In this document: piece after piece, positions 14,062 through 23,466 of the stretch
Layout: every line of letters starts with the position of its first letter
Numbering within the stretch: the stretch's first letter is position 1
Origin: Planomonospora_B alba
GTDB lineage: Bacteria; Actinomycetota; Actinomycetes; Streptosporangiales; Streptosporangiaceae
NCBI RefSeq assembly: GCF_039534085.1
Contig: NZ_BAAAUT010000014.1
Location: 62,001-126,000 of the forward strand
DNA: 64,000 nucleotides
Direction: 5' to 3'
Made by a program: the position numbers and the translations under genes
Notes under the pieces: model-generated
The model's input: only the letters and a program-made list of their open reading frames with translations
Databases searched by the model: none
What the model was told of the DNA's origin: nothing

Positions 14062-15579
14062 TCAGTCCACGTCGACCCAGTCGAGCGTGCGGGTGACGGC
14101 CTTCTTCCAACCGGCGTAACCGCGCTCGCGCCGCTCGCCGGACCACTGCGGCTCCCAGCGGCGGTCCTCCTGCCAGTTGCTGCGCAGCTCGTCGGTGGAC
14201 GACCAGAAGCCGACCGCCAGGCCCGCGGCGTAGGCGGCGCCGAGCGCCGTGGTCTCGGCCACGACCGGCCTGGAGACCGGCACGCCGAGGATGTCGGCCT
14301 GCAGCTGCATGCACAGGTCGTTGGCGGTCACCCCGCCGTCCACCCGGAGCACGTCGAGCACGACGCCGGAGTCCTGCTGCATCGCCTCGACCACGTCCCG
14401 CGTCTGGTAGCAGATCGACTCCAGCGTGGCCCGGGCCAGGTGCGCGTTGGTGTTGTAGCGGGACAGGCCGACGATGGCGCCGCGCGCGTCGGAGCGCCAG
14501 TAGGGGGCGAACAGGCCGGAGAACGCGGGCACGAAGTAGACGCCGCCGTTGTCGTCCACCTGCCGGGCCAGCGCCTCGCTCTGCGCCGCGCCCGAGATGA
14601 TCCCGAGCTGGTCGCGCAGCCACTGCACGGCCGAGCCGGTGACGGCGATCGAGCCCTCCAGGGCGTACACCGGCTTGTCGTCGCCGAACCGGTAGCAGAC
14701 GGTGGTCAGCAGGCCGTGCTCGGAGCGGACCGGCTCGGTGCCGGTGTTGAGCAGCAGGAAGTTGCCGGTGCCGTAGGTGTTCTTGGCCTCGCCGGGGCTG
14801 AAGCAGACCTGGCCGACGGTCGCGGCCTGCTGGTCGCCGAGGTCGCCGGAGAGGGGGACCTCGCCGCCGAGCGGGCCGTCCGCGCGGGTCACGCCGTACA
14901 GGCCGGGGCAGGACGAGGGCATGATCTGCGGCAGCATCGCGCGGGGGACGCCGAAGAACGACAGCAGCTCGTCGTCCCAGTCCAGCGTCTCCAGGTCCAT
15001 GAGCATGGTGCGGCTGGCGTTGGTGACGTCGGTGACGTGCACGCCGCCGTGGGGGCCGCCGGTGAGGTTCCACAGCAGCCAGGTGTCGGTGGTGCCGAAC
15101 AGCGCGTCCCCGGCCTCGGCCGCCGCGCGCACCCCGTCGACGTTCTCCAGGATCCACTGGATCTTGCCGCCGGCGAAGTAGGTCGCCGGGGGCAGCCCCG
15201 CCTTCCTCCGGATGACCTCGCCCCGGCCGTCGCGGTCCAGGGCGGAGGCGATCCGGTCGGTCCGGGTGTCCTGCCAGACGATCGCGTTGTAGTACGGCCG
15301 GCCGGTCCGCCGGTTCCACACCAGCGTGGTCTCGCGCTGGTTGGTGATGCCGAGCGCGGCCAGGTCGGAGGCGGCCAGGTTCGCCCGGTTGAGCGTGGTC
15401 TGGATGACCGAGCGGGTCCGCTCCCAGATCTCGGTGGGGTTGTGCTCGACCCAGCCCGCCTGGGGGAGGATCTGCTCGTGCTCCAGCTGGTGGCGGGCGA
15501 TCTCGTTGCCGCCGTGATCGAAGATCATGAAACGGGTGCTCGTCGTCCCCTGGTCGACGGCTCCGATGAAGTCGGGCAT
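14062..15579 (-). CDS. glpK: Glycerol kinase (first copy)
   Basis: The 505-residue FGGY kinase phosphorylates glycerol with ATP. The N-terminal ATP-binding loop DQGTTSTR is at 9-16, NQRETT and WQDTRT are the substrate-side motifs, and the C-terminal domain has DGGVTANDLCMQLQADILG. Length and motifs are normal for GlpK. GGAG lies before the ATG at 15579. It sits between glpF and glpD and should be co-transcribed from the glpF promoter. A second glycerol kinase lies at 17698-19212. Confidence 0.95.
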   Translation of the reverse strand: MPDFIGAVDQGTTSTRFMIFDHGGNEIARHQLEHEQILPQAGWVEHNPTEIWERTRSVIQTTLNRANLAASDLAALGITNQRETTLVWNRRTGRPYYNAIVWQDTRTDRIASALDRDGRGEVIRRKAGLPPATYFAGGKIQWILENVDGVRAAAEAGDALFGTTDTWLLWNLTGGPHGGVHVTDVTNASRTMLMDLETLDWDDELLSFFGVPRAMLPQIMPSSCPGLYGVTRADGPLGGEVPLSGDLGDQQAATVGQVCFSPGEAKNTYGTGNFLLLNTGTEPVRSEHGLLTTVCYRFGDDKPVYALEGSIAVTGSAVQWLRDQLGIISGAAQSEALARQVDDNGGVYFVPAFSGLFAPYWRSDARGAIVGLSRYNTNAHLARATLESICYQTRDVVEAMQQDSGVVLDVLRVDGGVTANDLCMQLQADILGVPVSRPVVAETTALGAAYAAGLAVGFWSSTDELRSNWQEDRRWEPQWSGERRERGYAGWKKAVTRTLDWVDVD

Positions 15580-15621
15580 GGTGATCGCGCTCCTTGTCCG
15601 GGGTCGGGTGTCGGGCGGCCG

Positions 15622-16449
15622 TCAGACGGCTTCGTAGGCGTTCTTCCCTGGCACGCGTGCGGCCTCGGGCTCGTCCTCCGGGGGGAGGAACCTGCCGATG
15701 AGGACCTGGTAGAGGCCCGCGCCGAGCACTCCGCCGAGCAGCGGCGCCACGATCGGCACCCAGAAGTAGAGCTGCCCGTACTGGTCCTGGAAGGCCGTCT
15801 CGTAGCCGGTGAGGAAGGAGGCCAGGCGCGGGCCGAAGTCGCGGGCCGGGTTGATGGCGTAGCCGGCGTTGGTGCCCCAGGCCATGCCGATCGCGACGAC
15901 GACCAGGCCGACCACGAAGGGCGCGAGGTTGGCCGCGGGCGGGGAGTTGCGCGCGTCGGACAGGGCGAGGATGAGGAAGAGCAGGATGGCGGTGCCGATG
16001 ATCTGGTCGCCGAAGGCGGCCCAGGTGCCGACGTCCAGCGTGCCGTTGCCCGGCAGGGTGGAGAAGACGCCCTGGGTCTTGATCGTCAGGCCCGGGTCGG
16101 CCGCGGTCAGCGCGTCGCTGTAGTTGAAGCGGACGACGAGCGCGGCGACGAACGCGCCCGCGGTCTGCGCCAGCGAGTACGGCAGGACCTTGCGCCAGGA
16201 GAAGCCCTTGAAGACCGCCAGGGCGACCGTGACCGCCGGGTTGAGGTGGGCCCCGCTGATCCGGGCCGCGACGTAGACGCCGAGGGTGACGCCGAGGCCC
16301 CAGGCCCAGGCGATGCTGTCGTGGTCGCCGATGCCGGCGGCGGCCACCTGCGCCACCACGCCCACGCCGAACAGGATCAGGATCAGTGTCCCCGCGAACT
16401 CGGCGGCCAGTTCGCCGAGCAGCCCGCGGGCTTTCAGCCGTTCCACCAT
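15622..16449 (-). CDS. glpF: Glycerol facilitator (aquaglyceroporin)
   Basis: The 275-residue MIP channel has both pore motifs, LNPAVTVAL and INPARDFGP. The Asp after NPAR marks aquaglyceroporins rather than water-only channels. Six membrane helices and two half-helices fit the hydrophobic pattern. GAGGAGGAGC precedes the ATG at 16449. It is the first gene of the glpF-glpK-glpD operon and is expressed from the promoter at 16537-16565. Confidence 0.95.
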   Translation of the reverse strand: MVERLKARGLLGELAAEFAGTLILILFGVGVVAQVAAAGIGDHDSIAWAWGLGVTLGVYVAARISGAHLNPAVTVALAVFKGFSWRKVLPYSLAQTAGAFVAALVVRFNYSDALTAADPGLTIKTQGVFSTLPGNGTLDVGTWAAFGDQIIGTAILLFLILALSDARNSPPAANLAPFVVGLVVVAIGMAWGTNAGYAINPARDFGPRLASFLTGYETAFQDQYGQLYFWVPIVAPLLGGVLGAGLYQVLIGRFLPPEDEPEAARVPGKNAYEAV

Positions 16450-16536
16450 TGCTCCTCCTCACAGTGCCGCACGGCGGGCCCGCGGTCGCGGCGGGGCCGG
16501 GCGGGCGGGTGGGGGTGATGCTCACCGCTGCCGGGG

Positions 16537-16565
16537 ACGCTAGGTGAGAAGGGGAGGGGGGTCAA
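16537..16565 (-). promoter_or_regulatory. Candidate glpF operon promoter
   Basis: On the minus strand TTGACC (16560-16565) and TAGCGT (16537-16542) are separated by 17 bases, a sigma-70-like arrangement. The start would fall near 16530, giving an 80-base leader. Operator copy A begins 10 bases upstream of the -35. Confidence 0.65.
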
Positions 16566-16574
16566 CGGCGATGT

Positions 16575-16591
16575 GCCGACAATGTCGAACA
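16575..16591. promoter_or_regulatory. IclR-type operator copy A
   Basis: GCCGACAATGTCGAACA contains the palindrome CGACA-A-TGTCG. It differs from copy B by one base over 17 bases, in the same orientation. It sits just upstream of the glpF -35, where a regulator could activate or repress. Confidence 0.7.
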
Positions 16592-16690
16592 CTAGTCAGT
16601 CATGTCAGGCCGGTTTATGGTCTTGATCTATGGCCCCGATCACACCGCTCCGTATCTGCGGGGGAGTGCGCAGATCGTCCCCTGACCTGC

Positions 16691-16727
16691 GCCGACATTG
16701 TCGAACATCTGCCGGGAGCACTACGAT
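16691..16727 (+). promoter_or_regulatory. IclR-type operator copy B and leaderless promoter of the regulator
   Basis: GCCGACATTGTCGAACA occupies 16691-16707. TTGTCG (16698-16703) inside it and TACGAT (16722-16727), 18 bases apart, form a promoter whose start would be at the GTG at 16735. Binding should block this promoter, so the regulator is probably autorepressed and its mRNA leaderless. Confidence 0.65.
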
Positions 16728-16734
16728 CGGCTCC

Positions 16735-17502
16735 GTGCCAGGACCAGTGCAGTCCATCGAGCGGGCGGCCGCGATCCTGCGCCTCCTCGCGCGCAGCTCC
16801 GGCCGGCTCGGCGTCGGGGAGATCGCCACCTCGCTCGGCCTGGCCCGGGGCACCGCCCACGGACTGCTCCGCACCCTGCAGCGGGTCGGGTTCGTCGAGC
16901 AGGACGCCGCGACGGCCAAGTACCAGCTCGGTGCCGCCCTGCTCCACCTGGGCACCAGCTACCTCGACGTGAACGAGCTGCGCTCCCGGGCGATCAACTG
17001 GGCCGACGCGCTGGCGGCCAGGAGCGGCGAGGCCGTGCGCATCGGCACCCTCCTCGACGGCCGGGTCCTCGTCGTCCACCACGTCTTCCGCCCCGACGAC
17101 ACGCTGCAGACGCTGGACGTCGGCGCGCTGCTCCCGCTGCACGCCACCGCGCTGGGCAAGGTGCTGCTGGCCTACGAGGCGGGCGCCGCCGCGGCGCTGG
17201 GCGAGGACCCGCTGGAGGCCTTCACCCGCAAGACGATCACCTCCCCGAAGACGCTGGCCCGCGCGCTCACCCGGGTCCGCGAGGTCGGCTGGGCCGCCGA
17301 GTCCGAGGAGACGACGATCGGCGAGGCCGGCATCGCCGCGCCCATCCGCGGCCACGGCGGCCTGGTCGTCGGCGCCATCGGCGTCTCCGGCGCCGTCGAG
17401 CGGATCTGCGACGGCGCGGGCCGGCCGGACACCGCCCTGGTGGCGTTCGTGCGCGACGCCGCGCGGGCCGTCTCCCGCGACCTCGGCGCCTCCCGCTGGT
17501 GA
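16735..17502 (+). CDS. IclR-family regulator of glycerol genes
   Basis: The 255-residue protein has an N-terminal winged helix (SIERAAAILRLLA, then LGLARGTAHGLLRTL) and a C-terminal effector domain with LHATALGKVLLAY and the AAPIRGHGGLVVGAIGVSG motif. The GTG at 16735 gives the usual IclR length and begins VPGPVQSIERA; longer in-frame starts would run through operator copy B. It lies between two glycerol kinase genes, matching the GylR arrangement of streptomycetes, where an IclR protein controls glycerol uptake genes and responds to glycerol 3-phosphate. The same role is inferred here. Confidence 0.88.
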   Translation: MPGPVQSIERAAAILRLLARSSGRLGVGEIATSLGLARGTAHGLLRTLQRVGFVEQDAATAKYQLGAALLHLGTSYLDVNELRSRAINWADALAARSGEAVRIGTLLDGRVLVVHHVFRPDDTLQTLDVGALLPLHATALGKVLLAYEAGAAAALGEDPLEAFTRKTITSPKTLARALTRVREVGWAAESEETTIGEAGIAAPIRGHGGLVVGAIGVSGAVERICDGAGRPDTALVAFVRDAARAVSRDLGASRW

Positions 17503-17697
17503 CCCGGCGCCCGCCCCGGCCCCGCCCGTAGGCGGCCCCGCCCGCTCCCGGCGGGCCCACCGGCCCCCGGACCGGCCCCCGGACCGGCCCCCGCCCCCCG
17601 GCGGCCCGGTCCCCGCACCGGCGGTCCCGACCGGCCCCGGCGGCCCCGCACCCCCAGGTGACCCCCGCTCCCCCACACCCCCCAGGCAGAGGACACC

Positions 17698-19212
17698 ATG
17701 GTCACGCGTTATGTGATGTCCATCGATCAAGGCACGACCTCGACCCGGTGCATTCTCTTCGACCAGCGGGGACGGCTGGTCTCGGTGACCCAGCGCGAGC
17801 ACCGCCAGCACTTCCCCCGCCCCGGCTGGGTCGAGCACGACGCCGTGCAGATCTGGCGGAACCTGGAGCGCATCGCGCCGCAGGCGCTCGTCCAGGCCGG
17901 CATCGGCCCGGAGCAGGTGGTCGCGATCGGCATCGCCAACCAGCGGGAGACCACGCTGCTGTGGGACCGGCGGACCGGTGTCCCGCTCGGCCGGGCCATC
18001 GTCTGGCAGGACACCCGGACCGACGCCCTGGTGGAGGAGTTCGCCGCCCGGCCCGACGCGCCGGGCGTGCAGGAACGCTGCGGCCTGCCGCTGGCCGCCT
18101 ACTTCTCCGCGCCGCGCATCCGCTGGCTGCTCGACCACACGCCCGGGCTGCGCGAGCGCGCCGAACGGGGCGAGGTGCTGTTCGGGACGATGGAGAGCTG
18201 GCTCATCTGGAACCTCACCGGCGGGCCCGAGGGCGGCCTGCACGTCACCGACGTCACCAACGCCGGCCGTACGCTCCTGATGGACCTGGCCTCCCTGCGC
18301 TGGGATCCGTGGCTGCTCGACTTCTTCGGCGTGCCGCGGGCGATGCTGCCGGAGATCCGGCCCTCCGCCGAGCCGTACGGCACGGCCACCCGCGTGCTGC
18401 CCGGCGTGCGCATCACCGCCGCCCTCGGTGACCAGCAGGCGGCGCTGTTCGGCCAGACCTGCTTCTCCCCGGGCGAGGCCAAGTGCACCTACGGCACCGG
18501 CGGCTTCCTGCTGCTCAACACCGGGGCCGAACCGGTCCGCTCCGAGCACGGGCTGCTCACCACCGTCGGCTACCAGGTCGGGCGGGAGCGCGCGGTGTAC
18601 GCGCTCGAGGGGCCGATCGCCGTCACCGGCGCCCTGGTGCAGTGGTTCCGCGACGGGCTGGGGCTGATCAACAGCGCCCCGGAGATCGAGACCCTCGCCC
18701 GGACCGTGGAGGACAACGGGGGCTGCTACATCGTGCCCGCGTTCGCCGGGCTGTTCGCCCCGCACTGGCGGAGCGAGGCCCGCGGCGTCATCGTCGGCCT
18801 GACCTCCTACATCACCAAGGGCCACCTCGCCCGCGCGGTCCTGGAGGCCACCGCGTGGCAGACCCGGGAGGTCGTCGACGCGATGAACGCCGACTCCGGG
18901 CTCGACCTGAAGACCCTCAAGGTCGACGGGGGCATGACCGCCGACAACCTGCTCATGCAGTTCATCGCCGACGTGCTGAACGCGCCGGTGGTGCGGCCCA
19001 TGGTCGCCGAGACCGTCTCCCTGGGCGCCGCCTACGCGGCCGGGCTGGCGGTCGGCTACTGGCCGGATCTGGAGGGACTGCGCCGCAACTGGCACCGGGC
19101 CGCCCAGTGGCTGCCCGCCATGGAGCCCGGGCGCCGCGCCGCCGAGTACGACAACTGGCGGCGGGCGGTCGAGCGGGCGGTCGGCTGGGTCAGGCCGCGG
19201 GACCCCGCGTAG
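17698..19212 (+). CDS. glpK: Glycerol kinase (second copy)
   Basis: This 504-residue FGGY kinase has the same motifs as the first copy: DQGTTSTR, NQRETT, WQDTRT and VDGGMTADNLLMQFIADVL. It is clearly a paralogue, not a recent duplicate, because residues differ throughout. The ATG at 17698 follows GGCAGAGG. The 195-base stretch before it is C-rich and repetitive and shows no promoter or operator copy, so it may be read through from the IclR gene. Why two kinases are kept is unknown; different expression or a related polyol substrate are both possible. Confidence 0.92.
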   Translation: MVTRYVMSIDQGTTSTRCILFDQRGRLVSVTQREHRQHFPRPGWVEHDAVQIWRNLERIAPQALVQAGIGPEQVVAIGIANQRETTLLWDRRTGVPLGRAIVWQDTRTDALVEEFAARPDAPGVQERCGLPLAAYFSAPRIRWLLDHTPGLRERAERGEVLFGTMESWLIWNLTGGPEGGLHVTDVTNAGRTLLMDLASLRWDPWLLDFFGVPRAMLPEIRPSAEPYGTATRVLPGVRITAALGDQQAALFGQTCFSPGEAKCTYGTGGFLLLNTGAEPVRSEHGLLTTVGYQVGRERAVYALEGPIAVTGALVQWFRDGLGLINSAPEIETLARTVEDNGGCYIVPAFAGLFAPHWRSEARGVIVGLTSYITKGHLARAVLEATAWQTREVVDAMNADSGLDLKTLKVDGGMTADNLLMQFIADVLNAPVVRPMVAETVSLGAAYAAGLAVGYWPDLEGLRRNWHRAAQWLPAMEPGRRAAEYDNWRRAVERAVGWVRPRDPA

Positions 19213-19269
19213 GGCCCGCGCGGGGATCCCGCGGGGCCGCCTACGGTCACCGGCCGGACCCGGGTCCCG

Positions 19270-20628
19270 TCAGGCCACGGTGAGGTAGACCTGGCCGAAG
19301 ACCTCGGCGATCCTCTTCAGGTCGGCGGCAGCGTCCGTCCCGGGCGCGGCCGGGTCGTAGACGGCGGCCATCCGGCGCTGGAGCGGGCTGAGCTTCTTCA
19401 GCGCGTCCCAGGCCGTCAGGTGCTTGACGCCGCCCTGGGCGTCCTGCAGGCGCGTCCAGAGGTTGACCTGCTGGGCGCCGCCGTCCCGGAGCGGGGCGGC
19501 GACCCGCTCGGCGACCTCCTCGGCGGCGACCTCGCCGACGAGCCCGGTCTCCTCGGCGGCGATCTGAGCCAGCACGTCCCAGGCGCGGGCGCGCAGCTGG
19601 ATCGACTGGTTGCGCTGCGCGGTGCCCGCGTCGATCCGCCAGGCGGTGTAGCCGCCGCGCAGCAGGCCGCCGTCCAGGGTGAGCTGGTCGACGGCGCCGG
19701 TGCTCAGGTAGGACTCGATCCGCTCGGGGGCCAGCAGCGGGTACCGCCGGGCCATCTCCGTCTTGCACTCCTCGACGGCGCCGCAGGCGAACTCCGGCAC
19801 GACCGTGTGCACGCCGAGCTGCTTGCCGGGGGCGGCCTGGCGCAGCGCGGCGGAGGCCGCGGCCACAAAGGCCGTGATCTCCTCGTGCGTGGTGAACGTC
19901 GTGTCGTAGCCGAGCTGGGTGGAGAAGCGGATCCCGGCCACCTCCGGCCGCGCGGCCAGCGCGCCGATCCGCTTGACCGCGGCGGCGAAGGCCTCCTCGC
20001 CCGCCTTCCAGTCGTCGGCCAGCTCGGTGTCGAGCCAGACGCGCAGGCCGGTGCCCTTCGCCGTGGTGACGGCCCGGCCCGCGGGGGTCTGCGCGGCCGC
20101 CGCGACCTCCTCCGCCGTGGCCGGCCGCGCCGTACCGCTCCGCGCCGCGGTGGTCTGCGCCGCCACCGTCGTGCGGGCTCCGGTGCCGGTCTCGGAGCCG
20201 TTGTCCGTGCCGTCCCCGCCCTGGTCGTGCCCGTCGACCGCGCACCGGTCGCCGCCCGTCTCGCACTCGGGCGCGCCGCCGTCCTCGGCGTCCTCCGGCA
20301 GCGGGGAGTTCTCGTCGCCCTCGGCGCCGCCGTCCGGCGGCGTCGGGCAGGAGCTGCCGGGCGCCGAGCAGTCGATGAACTGCCCGGGGTACGGCGTCGC
20401 CTCCTTGAGGTTGGCGTTGTCGTTCGCCCCCCAGAACAGGGCGACGCCCAGCGCCTCGTCCGGGGTGGCCAGCCAGTGGCACTGGACGTACGCCGGGGCG
20501 TCCGCCGTCAGCAGGTCACGGCAGCTGCGCGGATCGTCCTGGGCGTAGGCGGCCGCCGCGGGAGCCACGGCACCGAGCAGAGCGAGCATCGAACCGGCGG
20601 CGACGGTCCGCCGCAACCTGAGTCGCAT
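19270..20628 (-). CDS. Secreted protein of unknown function
   Basis: The 452-residue protein has a cleavable signal peptide (MRLRLRRTVAAGSMLALLG then APAAAAYAQ) and no lipobox. Cysteines cluster in the first 140 residues (SCRD, YVQCHW, FIDCSAPGSSCPT, ECETGGDRC), interrupted by an acidic Gly-rich linker. The C-terminal 290 residues are helical and resemble a TIM-barrel-like surface (LRVWLDTELADDW, IRFSTQLGYDTTF, KQLGVHTVVPEF), but I cannot assign a family. AGGGAG precedes the ATG at 20628; a start 15 codons earlier lacks a ribosome site. It stands alone between convergent glpK and the glycosyltransferase. Confidence 0.75.
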   Translation of the reverse strand: MRLRLRRTVAAGSMLALLGAVAPAAAAYAQDDPRSCRDLLTADAPAYVQCHWLATPDEALGVALFWGANDNANLKEATPYPGQFIDCSAPGSSCPTPPDGGAEGDENSPLPEDAEDGGAPECETGGDRCAVDGHDQGGDGTDNGSETGTGARTTVAAQTTAARSGTARPATAEEVAAAAQTPAGRAVTTAKGTGLRVWLDTELADDWKAGEEAFAAAVKRIGALAARPEVAGIRFSTQLGYDTTFTTHEEITAFVAAASAALRQAAPGKQLGVHTVVPEFACGAVEECKTEMARRYPLLAPERIESYLSTGAVDQLTLDGGLLRGGYTAWRIDAGTAQRNQSIQLRARAWDVLAQIAAEETGLVGEVAAEEVAERVAAPLRDGGAQQVNLWTRLQDAQGGVKHLTAWDALKKLSPLQRRMAAVYDPAAPGTDAAADLKRIAEVFGQVYLTVA

Positions 20629-20765
20629 GTCGTGAAACTCCCTGATCTGTCCGGCGAGAAGATCTCCCCGCACCTTACCGAGATCACCCCTCCCCGAACA
20701 GCTTCCGGACAGGTTCCGTCAGGAAAGGCCGGGGACCGGACCCGGCGGCCCCGCTCCGGACCCGC

Positions 20766-21983
20766 TCACGCGCCCAGGATGTCGCAGGCCCGCGCGACCC
20801 CGTCCTCGGACCGCAGCCGCTCCCCCAGCCGGGCCGCCGCCCCGCGCATCCCCGCGTCCCGCAGCGCGGCGGCCGCCCGGCCGGCCAGCGCACCCGCGGT
20901 GAGCCGCCGCGCCGGCGGCGGCGCCGGCCCGGCCCCCAGCAGCGCCACCCGGGCACCCCAGAACGGCTGGTCGGAGAAGAACGGGCAGACCACCGACGGC
21001 ACCCCCGCCCGCAGTCCCGCCGCGGTCGTCCCGGCGCCCCCGTGGTGCACCACCGCCGCCGTCCGGGGGAACAGCCACCCGTGGTCCGCCTCGCCGATCA
21101 CGAGCATGTCGTCCGCCCCGCCGTACGGCAGGCCCTGGAGCACCCCCCGCGCCCCGGCCGCCCGCAGCGCCGCCACCACCGTCCCCGCCGTCGCGGCCGG
21201 GTCGGCGGGGGCCATGCTGCCGAAGCCCACGTAGACCGGGGGCGGCCCCGCCGCCAGGAACGCCTCCAGCTCCGGCGGCGGGCTCCAGGCCCGCTCGGCG
21301 AACCAGTAGCCGGTCAGGTGGACGTGGGCGGGCCAGTCGGCCGGGCGTCCGACGACCGCCCGGCTCACCCCGCACAGCACCGGCACCCGCTCGGCCCGCG
21401 CCCGCCGGAACGGGTCGCCCCGCATCGGCCCGAGCCCGAGGACCCGCCCGCGCAACCGGTCCACCATCCGGCCCAGCAGCACCCGGCTCAGCCCCTCCAC
21501 CAGCGCGTAACTGGCCCGGTTGCCCCACGGGCCCAGCGTGCGCAGCGGGACCAGCGGGTTGGGGAAGTCCCGGGTCGGTTCGCCCGGCTGGAAGTGCAGC
21601 AGCGCGTACGGCATGCCGTACCGCTCCGACAGGTGCCGCCCGAACCAGCCCAGCGCCGGGGCCAGGACCAGGTCCGCCCCGGCGCAGGCCGCGTCCACCT
21701 CGGCGGCGAGCCGCTCGGCGAGCGGCTCCACGACCCGGCGGAAGCCCCGGACGAACCCGGCCGGGCCGCTCCGCAGCCACGCCTGCCCCTCCTCGGACTC
21801 CACGATCCGTTCCGGGTCCACGCTGAGCGGGCTCGTCGGCAGCCCGGCCTCCCCGACCAGGGCGCCGTACCGCTCCGCCGCGACCACCGTCACCCGGTGC
21901 CCGCGCGCGGCGAGCCCGGCCCCGAGCGCCGCGCACGGCTGGGTGTCGCCCCGCGAGCCGAACGCCAGGATCGCGACCTTCAT
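20766..21983 (-). CDS. GT1-family (UGT-like) glycosyltransferase
   Basis: The 405-residue enzyme begins MKVAILAFGSRGDTQP, a start shared with sterol and macrolide/lipid glucosyltransferases. The donor-binding C-terminal half has VYVGFGSM and HHGGAGTTAAGLRAGVP then PFFSDQPFWG, the nucleotide-sugar signature. It should transfer a sugar to a lipophilic acceptor. It lies 97 bases downstream of the MFS gene on the same strand and may be the last gene of the FAAL-MMPL-MFS transcription unit, which would point to a glycolipid product; this is inference. Confidence 0.88.
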   Translation of the reverse strand: MKVAILAFGSRGDTQPCAALGAGLAARGHRVTVVAAERYGALVGEAGLPTSPLSVDPERIVESEEGQAWLRSGPAGFVRGFRRVVEPLAERLAAEVDAACAGADLVLAPALGWFGRHLSERYGMPYALLHFQPGEPTRDFPNPLVPLRTLGPWGNRASYALVEGLSRVLLGRMVDRLRGRVLGLGPMRGDPFRRARAERVPVLCGVSRAVVGRPADWPAHVHLTGYWFAERAWSPPPELEAFLAAGPPPVYVGFGSMAPADPAATAGTVVAALRAAGARGVLQGLPYGGADDMLVIGEADHGWLFPRTAAVVHHGGAGTTAAGLRAGVPSVVCPFFSDQPFWGARVALLGAGPAPPPARRLTAGALAGRAAAALRDAGMRGAAARLGERLRSEDGVARACDILGA

Positions 21984-22080
21984 CCGGGCCTCCGCGCCAG
22001 GCGTGGACGGACCGGTCCCGGCAGGCGGGGACGGGCCGGCGTCGCCGGGCGGAGGCGGACCGGCGTCGGCGGGCGGGGCG

Positions 22081-23466
22081 TCACCGGAGCGTCACCAGGC
22101 TGACGACGGCTCCGGCGGAGACCAGCGCGGCGGCGGTCAGCAGGCCGGCCGAGTAGCCCGCGGTGAAGCTCGCGGAGCCGTTGACGATCACCCCGACGAC
22201 CGCGATGCCGAACAGGCCCGACGTCTCCCGCGCGACGCTGAACACGCCGCCCGCGACGCCCGCCCGGTCCTCGGGCACGGCGCCCAGGACGGCGGAGCCG
22301 AGCGGCATGGTCAGCGCCGAGCCGATCCCGATCACGCACACGGCGGGCAGCAGCTCGGCCCAGCCGTCGCCCGGCCGCAGGAACGCCACCGCGACCATGC
22401 CGCCCGCCACCAGCACCAGTCCGAGCGCGACCGTGCGGGCCGCGCCGATCCGCCGCTCGGCGAGCGGGACCAGCGGCGTGACCACGGCGACCAGCAGCGC
22501 CAGCGGCACGAAGGCGAGCCCCGAGGCGGTGGGGCTGAAGCCCAGCACCTCCTGCAGGAACAGCGCGGTGAAGAAGAACACCCCGTTGACGCCGAGTCCC
22601 CAGAGCACCTGCGCGATCACCCCGCCGGTGAAGGCCCGCGCCCGGAACAGCGCCAGGTCCACCATCGGGTCCCGGCCCAGCCGCTCCACGGCGGCGAAGA
22701 CCCCGGCCGCGACCGCGCTCATCGCGAGGGACGCCACGATCACCGGCGAGGTCCAGCCCAGCTCCGCGGCGAAGGTCAGCCCGAACGTGCCCGCCGAGAG
22801 CACGACGACCGAGGCGGCGACCCCCGGCACGTCCACCCGGGCGGCGCCCTCGTCGCGGGACTCGGGTACGGCGAGCAGCGCGAGCGCGATGCACAGCACG
22901 CCGAGGGGCACGTTGAGCAGGAAGATCCAGCTCCAGTGGGTGTGCTGGGTGAGGTAGCCGCCGACGACCGGGCCGAGCGCGAGCGCCCCCGCCCCCGAGG
23001 CCATCCAGACGGCGACGCCGGCCGAGCGCTCCCGGCCGCCGCCCGCCACCGCGACCACGGCCAGCATGGCGGGCAGGACCAGCGCGGCCCCGCAGCCCTG
23101 GACGAGGCGGGCCGCGACGAGCGCACCGGCCGAGGTGGCCGCTCCGGCGGCGAGCGAGGCCGCGGTGAAGACCGCGAGCCCGGTGACGAGGATCCGGCGG
23201 CGGCCGTAGACGTCGGCCAGCCGGCCTCCGGCGAGCATCAGACCGGAGAAGGTGAGGACGTATCCGGTGACGATCCACTCCAGCGCCGCCAGGGAGGCGT
23301 TCAGCTCGGTCCTGAGGGTGGGCAGGGCGACCGTGACGACCGTGTTGTCCAGGGTCGTCACGAACCCGGCCAGGCCGATAACCAGGAGCAGCAGCCCGCG
23401 CCCGGCGCGCCCGGCCGCCCCGCCGGGACCGGTGCCCTCGGCGGGCCGGGCGGCGAGCCCGCTCAT
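22081..23466 (-). CDS. MFS drug/lipid exporter, DHA2 (14-helix) type
   Basis: The 461-residue protein shows helix 1 motif TTLDNTVVTVALPTL, motif A GGRLADVYGRRRIL and motif C near ALGPVVGGYLTQHTHW, as in EmrB/QacA proteins. About 14 hydrophobic segments are visible. The ATG at 23466 overlaps the MMPL stop (ATGA), so the two are coupled. The substrate could be a toxic compound or the product of the linked FAAL pathway. Confidence 0.92.
   Translation of the reverse strand: MSGLAARPAEGTGPGGAAGRAGRGLLLLVIGLAGFVTTLDNTVVTVALPTLRTELNASLAALEWIVTGYVLTFSGLMLAGGRLADVYGRRRILVTGLAVFTAASLAAGAATSAGALVAARLVQGCGAALVLPAMLAVVAVAGGGRERSAGVAVWMASGAGALALGPVVGGYLTQHTHWSWIFLLNVPLGVLCIALALLAVPESRDEGAARVDVPGVAASVVVLSAGTFGLTFAAELGWTSPVIVASLAMSAVAAGVFAAVERLGRDPMVDLALFRARAFTGGVIAQVLWGLGVNGVFFFTALFLQEVLGFSPTASGLAFVPLALLVAVVTPLVPLAERRIGAARTVALGLVLVAGGMVAVAFLRPGDGWAELLPAVCVIGIGSALTMPLGSAVLGAVPEDRAGVAGGVFSVARETSGLFGIAVVGVIVNGSASFTAGYSAGLLTAAALVSAGAVVSLVTLR

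Noticed and set aside
17503..17697. C-rich repetitive spacer as a regulatory or RNA element
   Set aside because: It is low-complexity GGCCCC-type sequence with no stable unique structure or promoter.
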